From: Yersinia kristensenii
GTDB lineage: Bacteria > Pseudomonadota > Gammaproteobacteria > Enterobacterales > Enterobacteriaceae
NCBI RefSeq assembly: GCF_900460525.1
Contig: NZ_UHIY01000003.1
Span: 1-16,238 of the forward strand
Length of the DNA stretch: 16,238 bases
Reading direction: 5' to 3'
In this document: positions 7,295 through 14,045 of the stretch, one piece after another
How positions within the stretch are numbered: the first letter of the stretch is position 1
Layout of the letters: every line of letters begins with the position of its first letter
Notes under the pieces: generated by a model
What the model was told of the DNA's origin: nothing
The model's input: the letters and a program-made list of their open reading frames with translations, nothing else
Databases searched by the model: none
Made by a program: the position numbers and the translations under genes

Positions 7295-8338
7295 CTAGTC
7301 TCTCATAGCTTTTTCGTACTGATAGTTGCAATCTCCACATAACCCATCATTGATTTGATCATCTTGATTAAGTGATACTTCACAACAACTACATTCTTTA
7401 TATTCAAGCTCACAACTACACCAAAGACATTTTTGTTCAAAATTAGCAAAAGCTTCATGATTGCATTCATTACAGCTTTCGATTGACGCTTCTCCTCCAT
7501 CTCTGGGATCGAAATAATGAATTTCATTTAATGTTTTAATTAGCAACTGAGCGGCTAGACTCGAATGCCCACACACTAAACAATCGTATCGAAATTTTTC
7601 TTCATCATACTCAACTGACCAATCGTCTTCTAATTGTTCTGCATTTGGTATTATTAGCAGAGAATTGCATGATTCACATTTAATTTCTTCAGTTAACGAA
7701 AGCAATCCTATTGGTACCCCTGCCTGATCCCAACGCCTGCCACAATTAGCTCTTGTATCAACAAAAAACTGATGGTGTTCCAACATGCTTTGCCACACAT
7801 GACCGAGAAGTACACCTGGATGCTCTCTTAATTGTGACTGAATAAAGTCCCTTAATATCGGAAACAGCTCTGCTACAAAGTTTGCTACTTCACCATGAGT
7901 ATTAGCAGGGTGAAGATGTTCTAAATGGTTTCGACATTCTTGAAGCTTTTCGATCACCACCCATTCAACCTCAATACCAAATCCTTCAAATCGTTTTTTT
8001 ATTGTCGCTAGATCTATAGTTGTTTTTTTGAATTTACCGCTAGGAACCCATTTAACACCGCCTTCCCCATCAGTAACTGGTAATACTTCTGGAGGATTAA
8101 AAATTAATGATGATGCGTATTCTGGGTCATCAACAGAAATAGCAATTTTATATTTAAATAATAGAAGCACACCTGAAAATAAATTTCTTATCGCTGATAG
8201 TGCTCTAGACGGATCACCTCCTTCAACCAGATCTTTTCGGCATGTATTAAAATCTTCTACTCCAAGACGTATTGAGGTTAATGCATTTTCTCGCAACCGA
8301 TCAGCATCCAGTTCAGGTATTATTTTATTGTGGCTCAT
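7295..8338 (-). CDS. HEPN-like protein with multiple zinc-ribbon CxxC motifs
   Basis: A 347-residue intact protein starting at ATG 8338 with GAGG upstream. Residues ~1-200 look all-helical and contain R136-N-H-L-E-H141, fitting the R-x4-6-H motif of HEPN ribonucleases in the expected late position of the domain. Residues 200-347 hold many Cys pairs: C221/C224, C253/C256, C289/C292, C304/C307, C316/C319 and C334/C337, consistent with several zinc ribbons. The C-terminus is acidic and Cys-rich. HEPN domains are frequent in toxin and antiphage systems; nuclease activity here is inference. It stands alone, between the C4-antirepressor operon and the att region, in the usual place for phage accessory (moron) genes. 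Base composition is AT-richer than int. I do not recognise a named family. Confidence 0.55.
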   Translation of the reverse strand: MSHNKIIPELDADRLRENALTSIRLGVEDFNTCRKDLVEGGDPSRALSAIRNLFSGVLLLFKYKIAISVDDPEYASSLIFNPPEVLPVTDGEGGVKWVPSGKFKKTTIDLATIKKRFEGFGIEVEWVVIEKLQECRNHLEHLHPANTHGEVANFVAELFPILRDFIQSQLREHPGVLLGHVWQSMLEHHQFFVDTRANCGRRWDQAGVPIGLLSLTEEIKCESCNSLLIIPNAEQLEDDWSVEYDEEKFRYDCLVCGHSSLAAQLLIKTLNEIHYFDPRDGGEASIESCNECNHEAFANFEQKCLWCSCELEYKECSCCEVSLNQDDQINDGLCGDCNYQYEKAMRD

Positions 8339-8387
8339 GAGCCAAACCTCGTAGTTAAAAGAATTGATGATTTTAGACCCTTAGTAC

Positions 8388-8396
8388 TTTATACCA
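8388..8396 (-). promoter_or_regulatory. Possible extended -10 promoter of the HEPN-like gene
   Basis: TGGTATAAA on the - strand fits an extended -10 (TGnTATAAT) about 50 bases before the start codon. No good -35 is seen. Confidence 0.3.
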
Positions 8397-8476
8397 AGAA
8401 AAGCATGAAGTTCATGTGCATTGCAAAGTAGGGGCGCTTTGGAAATGATATGGCATGGTATTTATGTTCGAAACTT

Positions 8477-8721
8477 GTCCGAATTCATCCGAAAATAATG
8501 ATAATTATTTGATTTTTTGTGTATGAAAAATAACATTTTTCTGAACAAAAAATAATCGATATCTATATTTAACTATTTGATTGTATTCAGGTTTTATCAT
8601 CCTCTTGCGAAATTAGGAATCGTATTCGGTCTTTTTTTAATTTCATTTTAAATCAATTACTTAAGTGGACGATGTCCGAAAATGTCCGAAATTTGTCCGA
8701 AATTTCATATTCGGTCTTTTT
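8477..8721. other. Probable attP region with integrase arm-type sites
   Basis: Directly beyond the 3' end of int, where lambdoid attP lies. Three tandem copies of TGTCCGAAA-like sequence (GTCCGAA at 8674, 8684 and 8695; spacing 10 and 11) lie on the int side, like lambda P'1-3. On the far side are GTCCGAA at 8477 and ATCCGAA at 8487. A 14-bp direct repeat TATTCGGTCTTTTT occurs at 8623-8636 and 8708-8721 and contains the reversed related site (GACCGAA). The core crossover site should lie between about 8495 and 8670 in AT-rich DNA, but cannot be fixed without the attB sequence. No gene is seen from 8339 to 8759. Confidence 0.6.
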
Positions 8722-8734
8722 GGCGAGGGGATAG

Positions 8735-8753
8735 CCCCGTCTTAAAAACGGGG
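8735..8753 (-). terminator. Hairpin after int
   Basis: CCCCGT (8735-8740) and ACGGGG (8748-8753) pair with a 7-base loop, seven bases beyond the int stop. There is no T-run after it on the - strand, so termination is uncertain. Confidence 0.3.
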
Positions 8754-8759
8754 GAAATG

Positions 8760-9842
8760 TTATAGCATCACGTATTCTTTGCCCCGTGTATCAAGGTATT
8801 TATCGGTCATTTTTTCTGATTTATGTCCCAGCAACTTTCGCGTAAATTCTTTCCCATATTCTTTTTCATACAAACGTCCCGACAGGCTTCGTATCTCATG
8901 AAATGATGGCGGAGAGTGGGAGAAAGATAATCCAGAATATCGCCTCGCTTTGACAAACCCCTTGGTCAATCCATCGGGATGAATAGAGCCGTCAGGACTG
9001 TTTTTTCTAATACCAGAACTGATGAGAAAATCTGTTCGGCTTACTTGTCGGCAGCGGTCAATAATGTTTGAAAGGCTTAAACCGACAGATTTCAGCGTCA
9101 GAGTCAGTGGAATAGCGATCATTGCCCCTGTTTTAGTTTGCTCTATGTATAGTCGGTTATCACGTACATCGATAAACTTCATTTTCACCACATCTTCACG
9201 GCGTTGGCCGGTGACGAGTGCTAAATCCATCGATAATGCAAACCACGCAGGTTGCTGTTCGGCAGCATTGCGGATAGCAATATATTGCTCGTATTCAAGA
9301 CGTTCTCTCATGACGGTAATTTTAGGCGCTCTTGTTGGCGTTACCGGATTGACTTCTATTCGTCCGGCAACGATAGCTTCACGAAAGACATCAGAGAGAA
9401 CAGAGCGTAATGTACCTGCCATTGCTGCCTTTCCTTGCTCAACCCATGACTCCAGAAATTCAGCAATATCAAGTGTTGTGATTTTACTAAGAACTTTATC
9501 GGCGAATTTATCTCTGATCGTATTGATATGACCTGCCCGCACCTTGTAAGTGTTGGCGGCTAGTTTTCTACGTTGCAGGATAATTTCATATCGCTCTAAC
9601 CAGTTATCCATGGTGTATTCATGGACGCCTTTGAGCTGTTCCAGTAGAGCAATTGGCGAGTAATTTTTCTCAATATAATGATTTGCCTCTATAGCTTGAG
9701 CAATCGCATCTCTCCGGGATATTTGGCCTAATGCTATCTCTTTCCCGTTTAGAGGATTGCGCCAGTAGAACGATTTCCGTGATTTTCGGTAGGTTAGGTT
9801 GCGCGGCAGGTTGGCATCATATTTTGCCGGCCTTTTCTTCAT
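8760..9842 (-). CDS. int: Phage integrase, lambda-type tyrosine recombinase
   Basis: Catalyses site-specific recombination between attP and the chromosomal attB. The 360 residues match lambda Int in length and order: an N-terminal arm-binding region (about 1-65, KRPAKYDANLPRNLTYRKSR), a core-binding SAM-like domain (about 75-170) and a catalytic domain. The catalytic residues are R214 (TGQRRED), K237 (QTKTGA), H315-xx-R318 (SFHEIRS), H340 (LLGHKSEKMT) and the nucleophile Y349 (DKYLD). The spacing is nearly that of lambda Int (R212, K235, H308, R311, H333, Y342). The gene overlaps xis by 26 bases as in lambda, so int is probably made from the same leftward transcript. It is intact and likely functional. 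Confidence 0.95.
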   Translation of the reverse strand: MKKRPAKYDANLPRNLTYRKSRKSFYWRNPLNGKEIALGQISRRDAIAQAIEANHYIEKNYSPIALLEQLKGVHEYTMDNWLERYEIILQRRKLAANTYKVRAGHINTIRDKFADKVLSKITTLDIAEFLESWVEQGKAAMAGTLRSVLSDVFREAIVAGRIEVNPVTPTRAPKITVMRERLEYEQYIAIRNAAEQQPAWFALSMDLALVTGQRREDVVKMKFIDVRDNRLYIEQTKTGAMIAIPLTLTLKSVGLSLSNIIDRCRQVSRTDFLISSGIRKNSPDGSIHPDGLTKGFVKARRYSGLSFSHSPPSFHEIRSLSGRLYEKEYGKEFTRKLLGHKSEKMTDKYLDTRGKEYVML

Positions 9843-10086
9843 CGATTATTTTCTCCACTAACGGGCAAGGTTTGGTTTTTATCTTGGTCGCTGGTCGAGT
9901 GGGGGCTGTTTTGCTGAATTTGTTGGGTTTGATATAGATTGCATCAGGGGAGACTTGATATTGCCTGCCATGAATTTCTGGAGGGGGATAAATATTCCCA
10001 TTTCTGGCCCAACGTCTTAGGGTAGTGAGCGGTGGTGGGGCAGAGTAATGCAAGTCTGCCCATTCAGTTAGTGATATAGATTTCAT
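9817..10086 (-). CDS. xis: Excisionase (lambda Xis-like)
   Basis: Small DNA-bending protein that directs Int toward excision. ATG 10086 is used, with AAGG upstream. The 89 residues begin MKSISLTEWADLHY followed by PPPLTTLRRWARNGNIYPPPE and GRQYQVSPDAIYI, a winged-helix pattern typical of lambda Xis and related MerR-like excisionases, and end in a basic tail. It overlaps int by 26 bases, the classic xis-int layout. A TTG three bases upstream is possible but less likely. Confidence 0.85.
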   Translation of the reverse strand: MKSISLTEWADLHYSAPPPLTTLRRWARNGNIYPPPEIHGRQYQVSPDAIYIKPNKFSKTAPTRPATKIKTKPCPLVEKIIDEEKAGKI

Positions 10087-10157
10087 CAAAAAAATCCTTA
10101 ATTAACTTAATATGCTATTGCTTAGATATTGATTGTGGGGGAATCGAGTGTAAAAGA

Positions 10158-10466
10158 TTAGTCGCCAAACCCACCGCGACCAGAAGTATTGCTGGTGCGG
10201 ATGTATGATTGCCTGTTACTTTCGGGCAGTGATGCGAAATAGGCAGATATTGCTTTCCTGCGGGATGATTCTCTTTCCTCAGTCATCCATTTAGGTAGGG
10301 GCGGATTCATTGATGCAATGGTATTGATTCTGCGCAGCATCCCAGCATAAACATATCCGTGTTTATATATTCTGGGGTGCGATTGGCCTCGTTTGGCGCA
10401 GTCAAAAGCCTTCAAAGCATCAAGAGCAATTTCCTTAAGTATTCGTTCTCTTTCGGTCATTGTCAC
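10158..10466 (-). CDS. Small hypothetical early phage protein
   Basis: A 102-residue basic protein with many Arg and Ser. GTG 10466 follows AAAGG at four bases; ATG 10460 is the alternative. It contains TERERILKEIALDALKAFD at the N-terminus and a Gly/Arg tail. No recognised domain. It lies 16 bases after erf and before xis in the leftward early operon, a place where lambdoid phages carry small recombination or host-takeover proteins. Confidence 0.6.
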   Translation of the reverse strand: MTMTERERILKEIALDALKAFDCAKRGQSHPRIYKHGYVYAGMLRRINTIASMNPPLPKWMTEERESSRRKAISAYFASLPESNRQSYIRTSNTSGRGGFGD

Positions 10467-10482
10467 TTTGCCTTTGTCGGGG

Positions 10483-11104
10483 TCATGCCACTTTTTTCAA
10501 TTCAGAAGCACGGAGCTTGTATACATCGATACATTTCTGTTGGTGTTCTGCTGACGATGCCATAGCATTCCACGCTGCTTTATAGATGGACTGCAATTCA
10601 CTAACGTTTTGGCAGTCAGCAGCCTGAGCGGTGAAATCGGCCAGTATCTCGTCGCAAGTTCTTGGTGCTGGTGGTGTGTTCTGCGTCAGGTCTGCTGCGG
10701 TTTCCTCCGTTGGAATACAGAATGTCTGAAACGCTGCGTATTTATAGGCTATCGACATAGCTTGTTTGTTGCCTTGTCCCCTGAGTCCATAGCCTCGCCA
10801 AATGTTGTTACTGTATGAGTGCTACCGTCTTCCGTTGCGACAAAATCAAACTCAGCTTTAACAACAACGTAAAAAAGTGATGCGCCCTTTAATGTTGTTC
10901 GTTCTGAAACTGTTCGCTCAACAATACGCGGAAGGATCACCAATCTATTGCGAACCAGTGCAGGGGACAGGGCGTTGTAAACCGCATCTATACCTCTAAA
11001 TTGAAATCCTTGCTGAGCATGTCCGACTGTTCTTTTGCGATACCGCTTTCTGATAAATCTTTTGCTACAGCAGCAATTGCTTTGTAAACCGCTTTAGTTT
11101 GCAT
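10483..11104 (-). pseudogene. erf: Erf-family single-strand annealing recombinase, two frameshifts
   Basis: Erf (P22) forms rings that anneal single strands, for circularisation and recombination of phage DNA. From ATG 11104 (AGGGGG five bases upstream) the product reads MQTKAVYKAIAAVAKDLSES. It then needs one more G at CGGACATG (about 11018) to give GFQFRGIDAVYNALSP, followed by LPRIVERTVSERTT, GASLFYVVVKAEFDF and TFGEAMDSGDKATNK. A second missing base near 10756 joins this to AMSIAYKYAAFQTFCIPTEE. These are the core motifs of the ERF family, ending in an Ala/Glu-rich tail. The restored length is about 207 residues, normal for the family. Both shifts sit in short runs (GG and AA), so sequencing error is a strong alternative to true decay. 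Confidence 0.85.
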
Positions 11105-11124
11105 AGTTCCCCCTAAATGGTTGT

Positions 11125-11284
11125 TCACCCAAGAAATAGCGCTGGTTTAATCGCTCCAGCTTCGCCAGACTCCAAGCACGACTGTTTTGCTTTTCTTAGT
11201 CCCTTTCTGCGGTAATACAAGGCATCCAGAATGTGTTCTTTTCGGTTTTCAATGCTTTTCTTTTACTGTTCTTCCAATACTCAT
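11125..11284 (-). pseudogene. Small leftward early gene upstream of erf, one-base insertion
   Basis: From ATG 11284 (GGAG nine bases upstream) the frame reads MSIGRTVKE. If one A of the A-run near 11255 is removed it continues SIENRKEHILDALYYRRKGL, a basic stretch, and GEAGAIKPALFLG to TGA at 11125. The restored length is 52 residues. It is highly basic and helical, with no recognised function. The continuing frame is more protein-like than the other frames, and its stop is 20 bases before erf. Confidence 0.5.
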
Positions 11285-11493
11285 GATGGAAGTCTCCGAC
11301 TTACGGCCTTAAGCTACGCGTGCTCATACTTTTAAAGCCAAATGTTTGCTAGAGATCATGTATTTCACTGTTGAGAATTTGATATTTTTTATGGTAAAAG
11401 CTGAATTAATCGCGGGGCTTGAACATGATGTAATATCCTTAATATATTTAAAATTGATAAAGTTGCGTTTGTTATATATTTAGTGGTTAGAAT

Positions 11494-11589
11494 ATGAAGT
11501 TGATGAATATTGCTCTTCGTTTAATTAGTATTGTTGTTATTGTTCTTACGACTATTTCGTTAATGATTGCTGCGTGGATAATTAGTTAA
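11494..11589 (+). CDS. 31-residue single-span membrane peptide
   Basis: ATG 11494 opens a frame of 31 codons, almost entirely hydrophobic after a short MKLMNIALR start (ISIVVIVLTTISLMIAAWI), a single membrane helix. A promoter-like pair, TTGATA and TATTTA with a 17-bp spacer, lies just upstream (about 11456-11484). The ribosome binding site is weak. Small membrane peptides of this kind act as type I toxins, Kil-like or regulatory peptides; nothing here decides which. It runs opposite to the early operon, in an otherwise gene-free stretch (11285-11836). Confidence 0.35.
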   Translation: MKLMNIALRLISIVVIVLTTISLMIAAWIIS

Positions 11590-11836
11590 GTTTTTTACTT
11601 TAGACTTCTAATACGGTCTAATTTTACCATTTTCATATATTTATGGTTCTAATCTCCGGTTAATTAATTCAATAAATTGTTGCCACAAGGTTTTAGAGGG
11701 GCGGTGGTCTAAAGTTGTTTGAGGTCAAACAATTAGAAGGATGATGCTGGATATAAAGCAGATAGTTTTTGAGGTAGCCACCCATAGAGGTGCCACCCCT
11801 GATTGAAATAATCATGGGTGACTCTGTTGCTATGAA
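11590..11836. other. Gene-free stretch with inverted and direct repeats
   Basis: No protein-like ORF. It holds a perfect palindrome, TTGTTTGA (11715-11722) and TCAAACAA (11725-11732), and a direct repeat GAGGTAGCCACCC (11771-11783) / GAGGTGCCACCCC (11787-11799). It also holds a hairpin 11794-11820 (CACCC-TGATT with AATCA-GGGTG, one mismatch) that may end the antirepressor transcript. Confidence 0.45.
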
Positions 11837-12355
11837 TTAGTAAGCTATTTTTTTCAGATCGTCGGGATTAATGACGAGCAGGCCTTTTCGTTTGAAAACT
11901 TCAATAAAAGTTTCTATAGGGCCGATGAAATAATTATCAGGTAGACGTTGAGAGCTAATAAGTTGCTCTCCATAAAATCGGAGAAGGACTTTGCTATGTT
12001 TGGATTGTTCGGTGGATGTTGCTAGTTGGCGCAGTTTCTTTTCACACTCTATAAAATATCGGCGTATTTGACGACCTTTTTCGTTGCGCTCAACCATCGC
12101 CAGTTCTTTAGCTGTATCGAGGGTGAGGTGGTAGTCAATGCTTGGACGCCCTCTACCTATTTTTTCCCGATTTTGGGAAAAAATCACATAGTCCTGATTT
12201 TCAACAAATTCATATTCAGGGATGCGCTCTGTAATCCATGAGGCAAAGCGTTTACCTACACCAAGGAAAGAATGTAAACAACACTCTATGCTATTCGACG
12301 CTGTTAGCGTCTGTTGCCTGCTTTTATCCACATCAGGCGAGGTGGCACCCGTCAT
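11837..12355 (-). CDS. AntA-domain antirepressor
   Basis: A 172-residue intact protein. Residues 20-110 form the AntA domain: CLHSFLGVGKRFASWI, YEFVENQDYVIFSQN, GRGRPSIDYHLTLDTAKELA, MVERNEKGRQIRRYFIECEK. The rest is a shorter C-terminal region ending GLLVINPDDLKKI, whose last part resembles the end of the ORF6N protein at 6128 (YLVIHSEDMMKMT). AntA/AntB-type proteins act as antirepressors and are often SOS- or RNA-controlled. ATG 12355 is given, but AGGGG is only one base away, so GTG at about 12331 is possible. The first bases overlap the 43-bp element shared with 13952-13994. It is transcribed divergently from the first SieB-like gene. Confidence 0.8.
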   Translation of the reverse strand: MTGATSPDVDKSRQQTLTASNSIECCLHSFLGVGKRFASWITERIPEYEFVENQDYVIFSQNREKIGRGRPSIDYHLTLDTAKELAMVERNEKGRQIRRYFIECEKKLRQLATSTEQSKHSKVLLRFYGEQLISSQRLPDNYFIGPIETFIEVFKRKGLLVINPDDLKKIAY

Positions 12356-12366
12356 ACCCCTACAAC
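12324..12366. repeat. 43-bp duplicated element, copy A
   Basis: About 33 of 43 positions match copy B (13952-13994). Blocks TTATCCAC, TCAGGCG and ATACCCCTACAAC are identical. It covers the 5' end of the antA gene and lies upstream of the first SieB-like gene. An extra ATACCCCTACA occurs at 12389-12399. Confidence 0.7.
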
Positions 12367-12415
12367 GAGATTTTGTGATAGCATTTTGATACCCCTACAG
12401 TTTGCGAGTTTCAAA

Positions 12416-12952
12416 ATGCCCGAATGGATCTCAGTCTGGATTGCCAAGATTTTTGGCAGCGAGCCAGTGGTGAAAGTCATGTATGTTCTTATCGGTTGGT
12501 GCCTTCTTATTCTATTTATGCCAGCAAGATTTACCGAGTCGATTTATGAGAAGTCGAACATTCCTTTTGCAGGGCAACTTTGTTTGTTCGCGCTGGCGTT
12601 CGTTATTGTTGATGCTGTTCAGCGGGGAATGAATAAGTGGAAGAAACATCAAGAAAAGATTGCCATGATTGATGAGAAGAATAAGCAAGCACAGCAAGCA
12701 AAGATTGCCATTATTCGCGATATTGAAAATCTAGATCCTATCGAAAGAAGCTTCTTGAAACATTTTGCTAACTCAAGTTCAGCGTGGTTATCGCCAGATA
12801 ATGTGTCTGTCACAAGCTTATTAAGGAAGCGGTTTATCTCCTGCACCCATCATCGACGCCGCATTAAAGGGAGCTTGATAATGTCGTATGAAATCAATCA
12901 AAAATATGCAGCAGTGGTTAGAGAATATTTCAAGGAAGTTAACAAAAACTGA
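12416..12952 (+). CDS. SieB-like superinfection exclusion membrane protein, copy 1
   Basis: SieB proteins (P22, lambda) sit in the inner membrane and abort infection by other phages. ATG 12416 aligns with the start of copy 2. The 178 residues have two membrane helices (about 22-37 and 50-70; VMYVLIGWCLLILFMP and GQLCLFALAFVIVDAV), then a charged coiled region (KKHQEKIAMIDEKNKQAQQ) and a cytoplasmic C-terminus with LDPIERSFLKHF. Near residues 145-158 the reading (CTHHRRRIK) is unlike copy 2, while another frame gives PAPIIDAALKG. A pair of compensating indels (two bases and one base) may therefore exist. Family assignment rests on topology and on similarity to copy 2. Confidence 0.65.
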   Translation: MPEWISVWIAKIFGSEPVVKVMYVLIGWCLLILFMPARFTESIYEKSNIPFAGQLCLFALAFVIVDAVQRGMNKWKKHQEKIAMIDEKNKQAQQAKIAIIRDIENLDPIERSFLKHFANSSSAWLSPDNVSVTSLLRKRFISCTHHRRRIKGSLIMSYEINQKYAAVVREYFKEVNKN

Positions 12953-12978
12953 TTTTTTGATGATGTACATCAGAAAGC

Positions 12979-13014
12979 AAAAAAAACCGAACTGGTGAGG
13001 AACGAGGGTTTTTG
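12979..13014 (+). terminator. Weak terminator-like hairpin after SieB-like copy 1
   Basis: An A-run ending in ACC pairs with GGTTTTT across an 18-base loop, soon after the stop codon. The stem is AT-rich, so this is uncertain. Confidence 0.25.
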
Positions 13015-13040
13015 GTGCTCCATGCAAACTTATGACTGTT

Positions 13041-13081
13041 GACATCCTCCACGCCCTGAAGGACGGGGTTTTACGGCGCAC
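13041..13081. repeat. Possible IS200/IS605-type end remnant
   Basis: CATCCTCCACGCCCTGAAGG followed by ACGGGGTTTTACGGCG closely resembles the sequence often found at ends of IS605/TnpB-type elements, and forms a short hairpin. No transposase or TnpB gene is nearby, so at most a relic. It could equally be an ordinary terminator-like hairpin. Confidence 0.3.
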
Positions 13082-13105
13082 CGGATAAATTTTTCAACAA
13101 AACAT

Positions 13106-13413
13106 TCAGTGAATGACAACTTCGACAGCGCTAATTGGGTTATTTTGTTTTTTATTCAGACATTCAGTGCAGTTACATTCCTCTTCATCAGCTAATACTT
13201 CCAGTATCGCAGCGGCAGCAGAGGCTTTCTCAGCATTCTTAAGTTGCTTTTCCAAGAATTCTTTATTGGCTATGGCTTGTTTGAAAGAAAAAAGAATGCT
13301 TTTGTGCGAAGGGACGCATTACCCATATTTTCACCAATTGTTTTGGCGGTCATTTCTGATTCGTGACCAGAACAAGTCAAAGTGATTTCGATTTTCATTG
13401 TTGGATTTTTCAT
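13106..13413 (-). pseudogene. Small leftward phage gene, one-base frameshift
   Basis: From ATG 13413 the product begins MKNPTMKIEITLTCSGHESE. At a run of six T (about 13287-13292) the frame needs one more base, and the sense then continues SFKQAIANKEFLEKQLKNAE, an Ala/Glu-rich helix and EEECNCTECLNKK to the TGA at 13106. The restored length is 102 residues. The four closely spaced acidic and Cys residues near the end suggest a small metal-binding knuckle. It starts two bases after the preceding gene's stop, so the two form an operon. No family recognised. An ORF on + across the same bases is the shadow. Confidence 0.55.
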
Positions 13414-13415
13414 GT

Positions 13416-13655
13416 TTATTTATCTCTGTAAATGCTATTTGAACGTTTATTGACTTCGCTTAAAATAAACCGAGTAAAGTCATCGTGGTCAGATATATAA
13501 GCACCGCCGATTGTGTTTTCGTCGAGGTTATTGTGTTTCACATATTTGCATTTCATATTAGCTATGAAAGTCATATAAGCAGCATTGCGCTCGGAATGAG
13601 AGCGCCAAACATTGTTGGTATTAATCCTCAGAAATGCGTCAAAACGTGGATTCAT
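13416..13655 (-). CDS. Small hypothetical leftward phage protein
   Basis: ATG 13655 is chosen over ATG 13667 because GGAGG lies five bases before it. The 79 residues read MNPRFDAFLRINTNNVWRSH, then AAYMTFIANMKCKYVKHNN and SDHDDFTRFILSEVNKR. It is mixed-charge and aromatic-rich with no membrane segment. Its stop is two bases before the next gene's ATG. By position it is part of the early leftward operon between the SieB-like genes. Function unknown. Confidence 0.6.
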   Translation of the reverse strand: MNPRFDAFLRINTNNVWRSHSERNAAYMTFIANMKCKYVKHNNLDENTIGGAYISDHDDFTRFILSEVNKRSNSIYRDK

Positions 13656-13679
13656 TGATTCCTCCAAATGAATTTAATA

Positions 13680-13951
13680 AAGCGCCTATACAGACGCTTG
13701 ATAAATTCACTTTAAAGAACTCATTAGCCAGTCGATCCCTCTTCGGGGCTGGGAAGTGATTACGTCGCTCACTCCGTGGCGTAATACTTGTTGGTTTTTA
13801 GGTGTAGTAATCCCCTGCGCGAATTAATAAGAATTCACACATGTTTAATTGGGTAACTCACAGAGAAAGGCTCAGGGGTTAATACTGTACAAATTTATTC
13901 CACTGTTAATTGATGGAATCCTAAGCCTTTCTTTTTGAGTGCCTGACTTAT
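13680..13951. other. Gene-free, highly structured stretch
   Basis: No protein-like ORF. Read as RNA it has several hairpins: CCAG/CTGG with inner CCC/GGG (about 13730-13752), ATTACG/CGTAAT (about 13759-13785), and a 13-position inverted repeat at 13864-13876 and 13920-13932 (12 of 13 paired) with a smaller ATTCCA/TGGAAT repeat inside. It could be an untranslated leader, a small RNA or the relic of an element. Confidence 0.4.
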
Positions 13952-13994
13952 TTATCCACCTCAGGCGGCGGTGGTCTTGTTATACCCCTACAAC
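13952..13994. repeat. 43-bp duplicated element, copy B
   Basis: Same length as copy A (12324-12366) with about 33 identical positions. Read on - it encodes a short start-like tract (TRPPPPEVDK then TAA) that parallels the first residues of the antA product (TGATSPDVDK). This suggests the remains of a second divergent antirepressor start in front of the second SieB-like gene. Confidence 0.65.
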
Positions 13995-14045
13995 AAGTTC
14001 TGTGGTAAATATAAAAACCCCTTAACAAGTAATTTTTTATTTTAT

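Noticed and set aside
8674..8701. Tandem TGTCCGAAA repeats as a CRISPR-like or iteron array
   Set aside because: Units are too short and contiguous at 10-11 bp, with no spacers, and they lie beside int; attP arm sites explain them better. No cas or replication initiator gene is nearby.
9022..9531. Long ORF on + within int
   Set aside because: Shadow of the integrase, which has all catalytic residues in the other strand.
12821..13081. ORF of 86 codons on -
   Set aside because: Overlaps the SieB-like gene end and the hairpin region; composition is not protein-like and there is no ribosome binding site.
13113..13385. ORF of 90 codons on +
   Set aside because: Low-complexity Ser/Ala/Phe content; it is the shadow of the frameshifted - strand gene at 13106-13413, whose product has natural composition.
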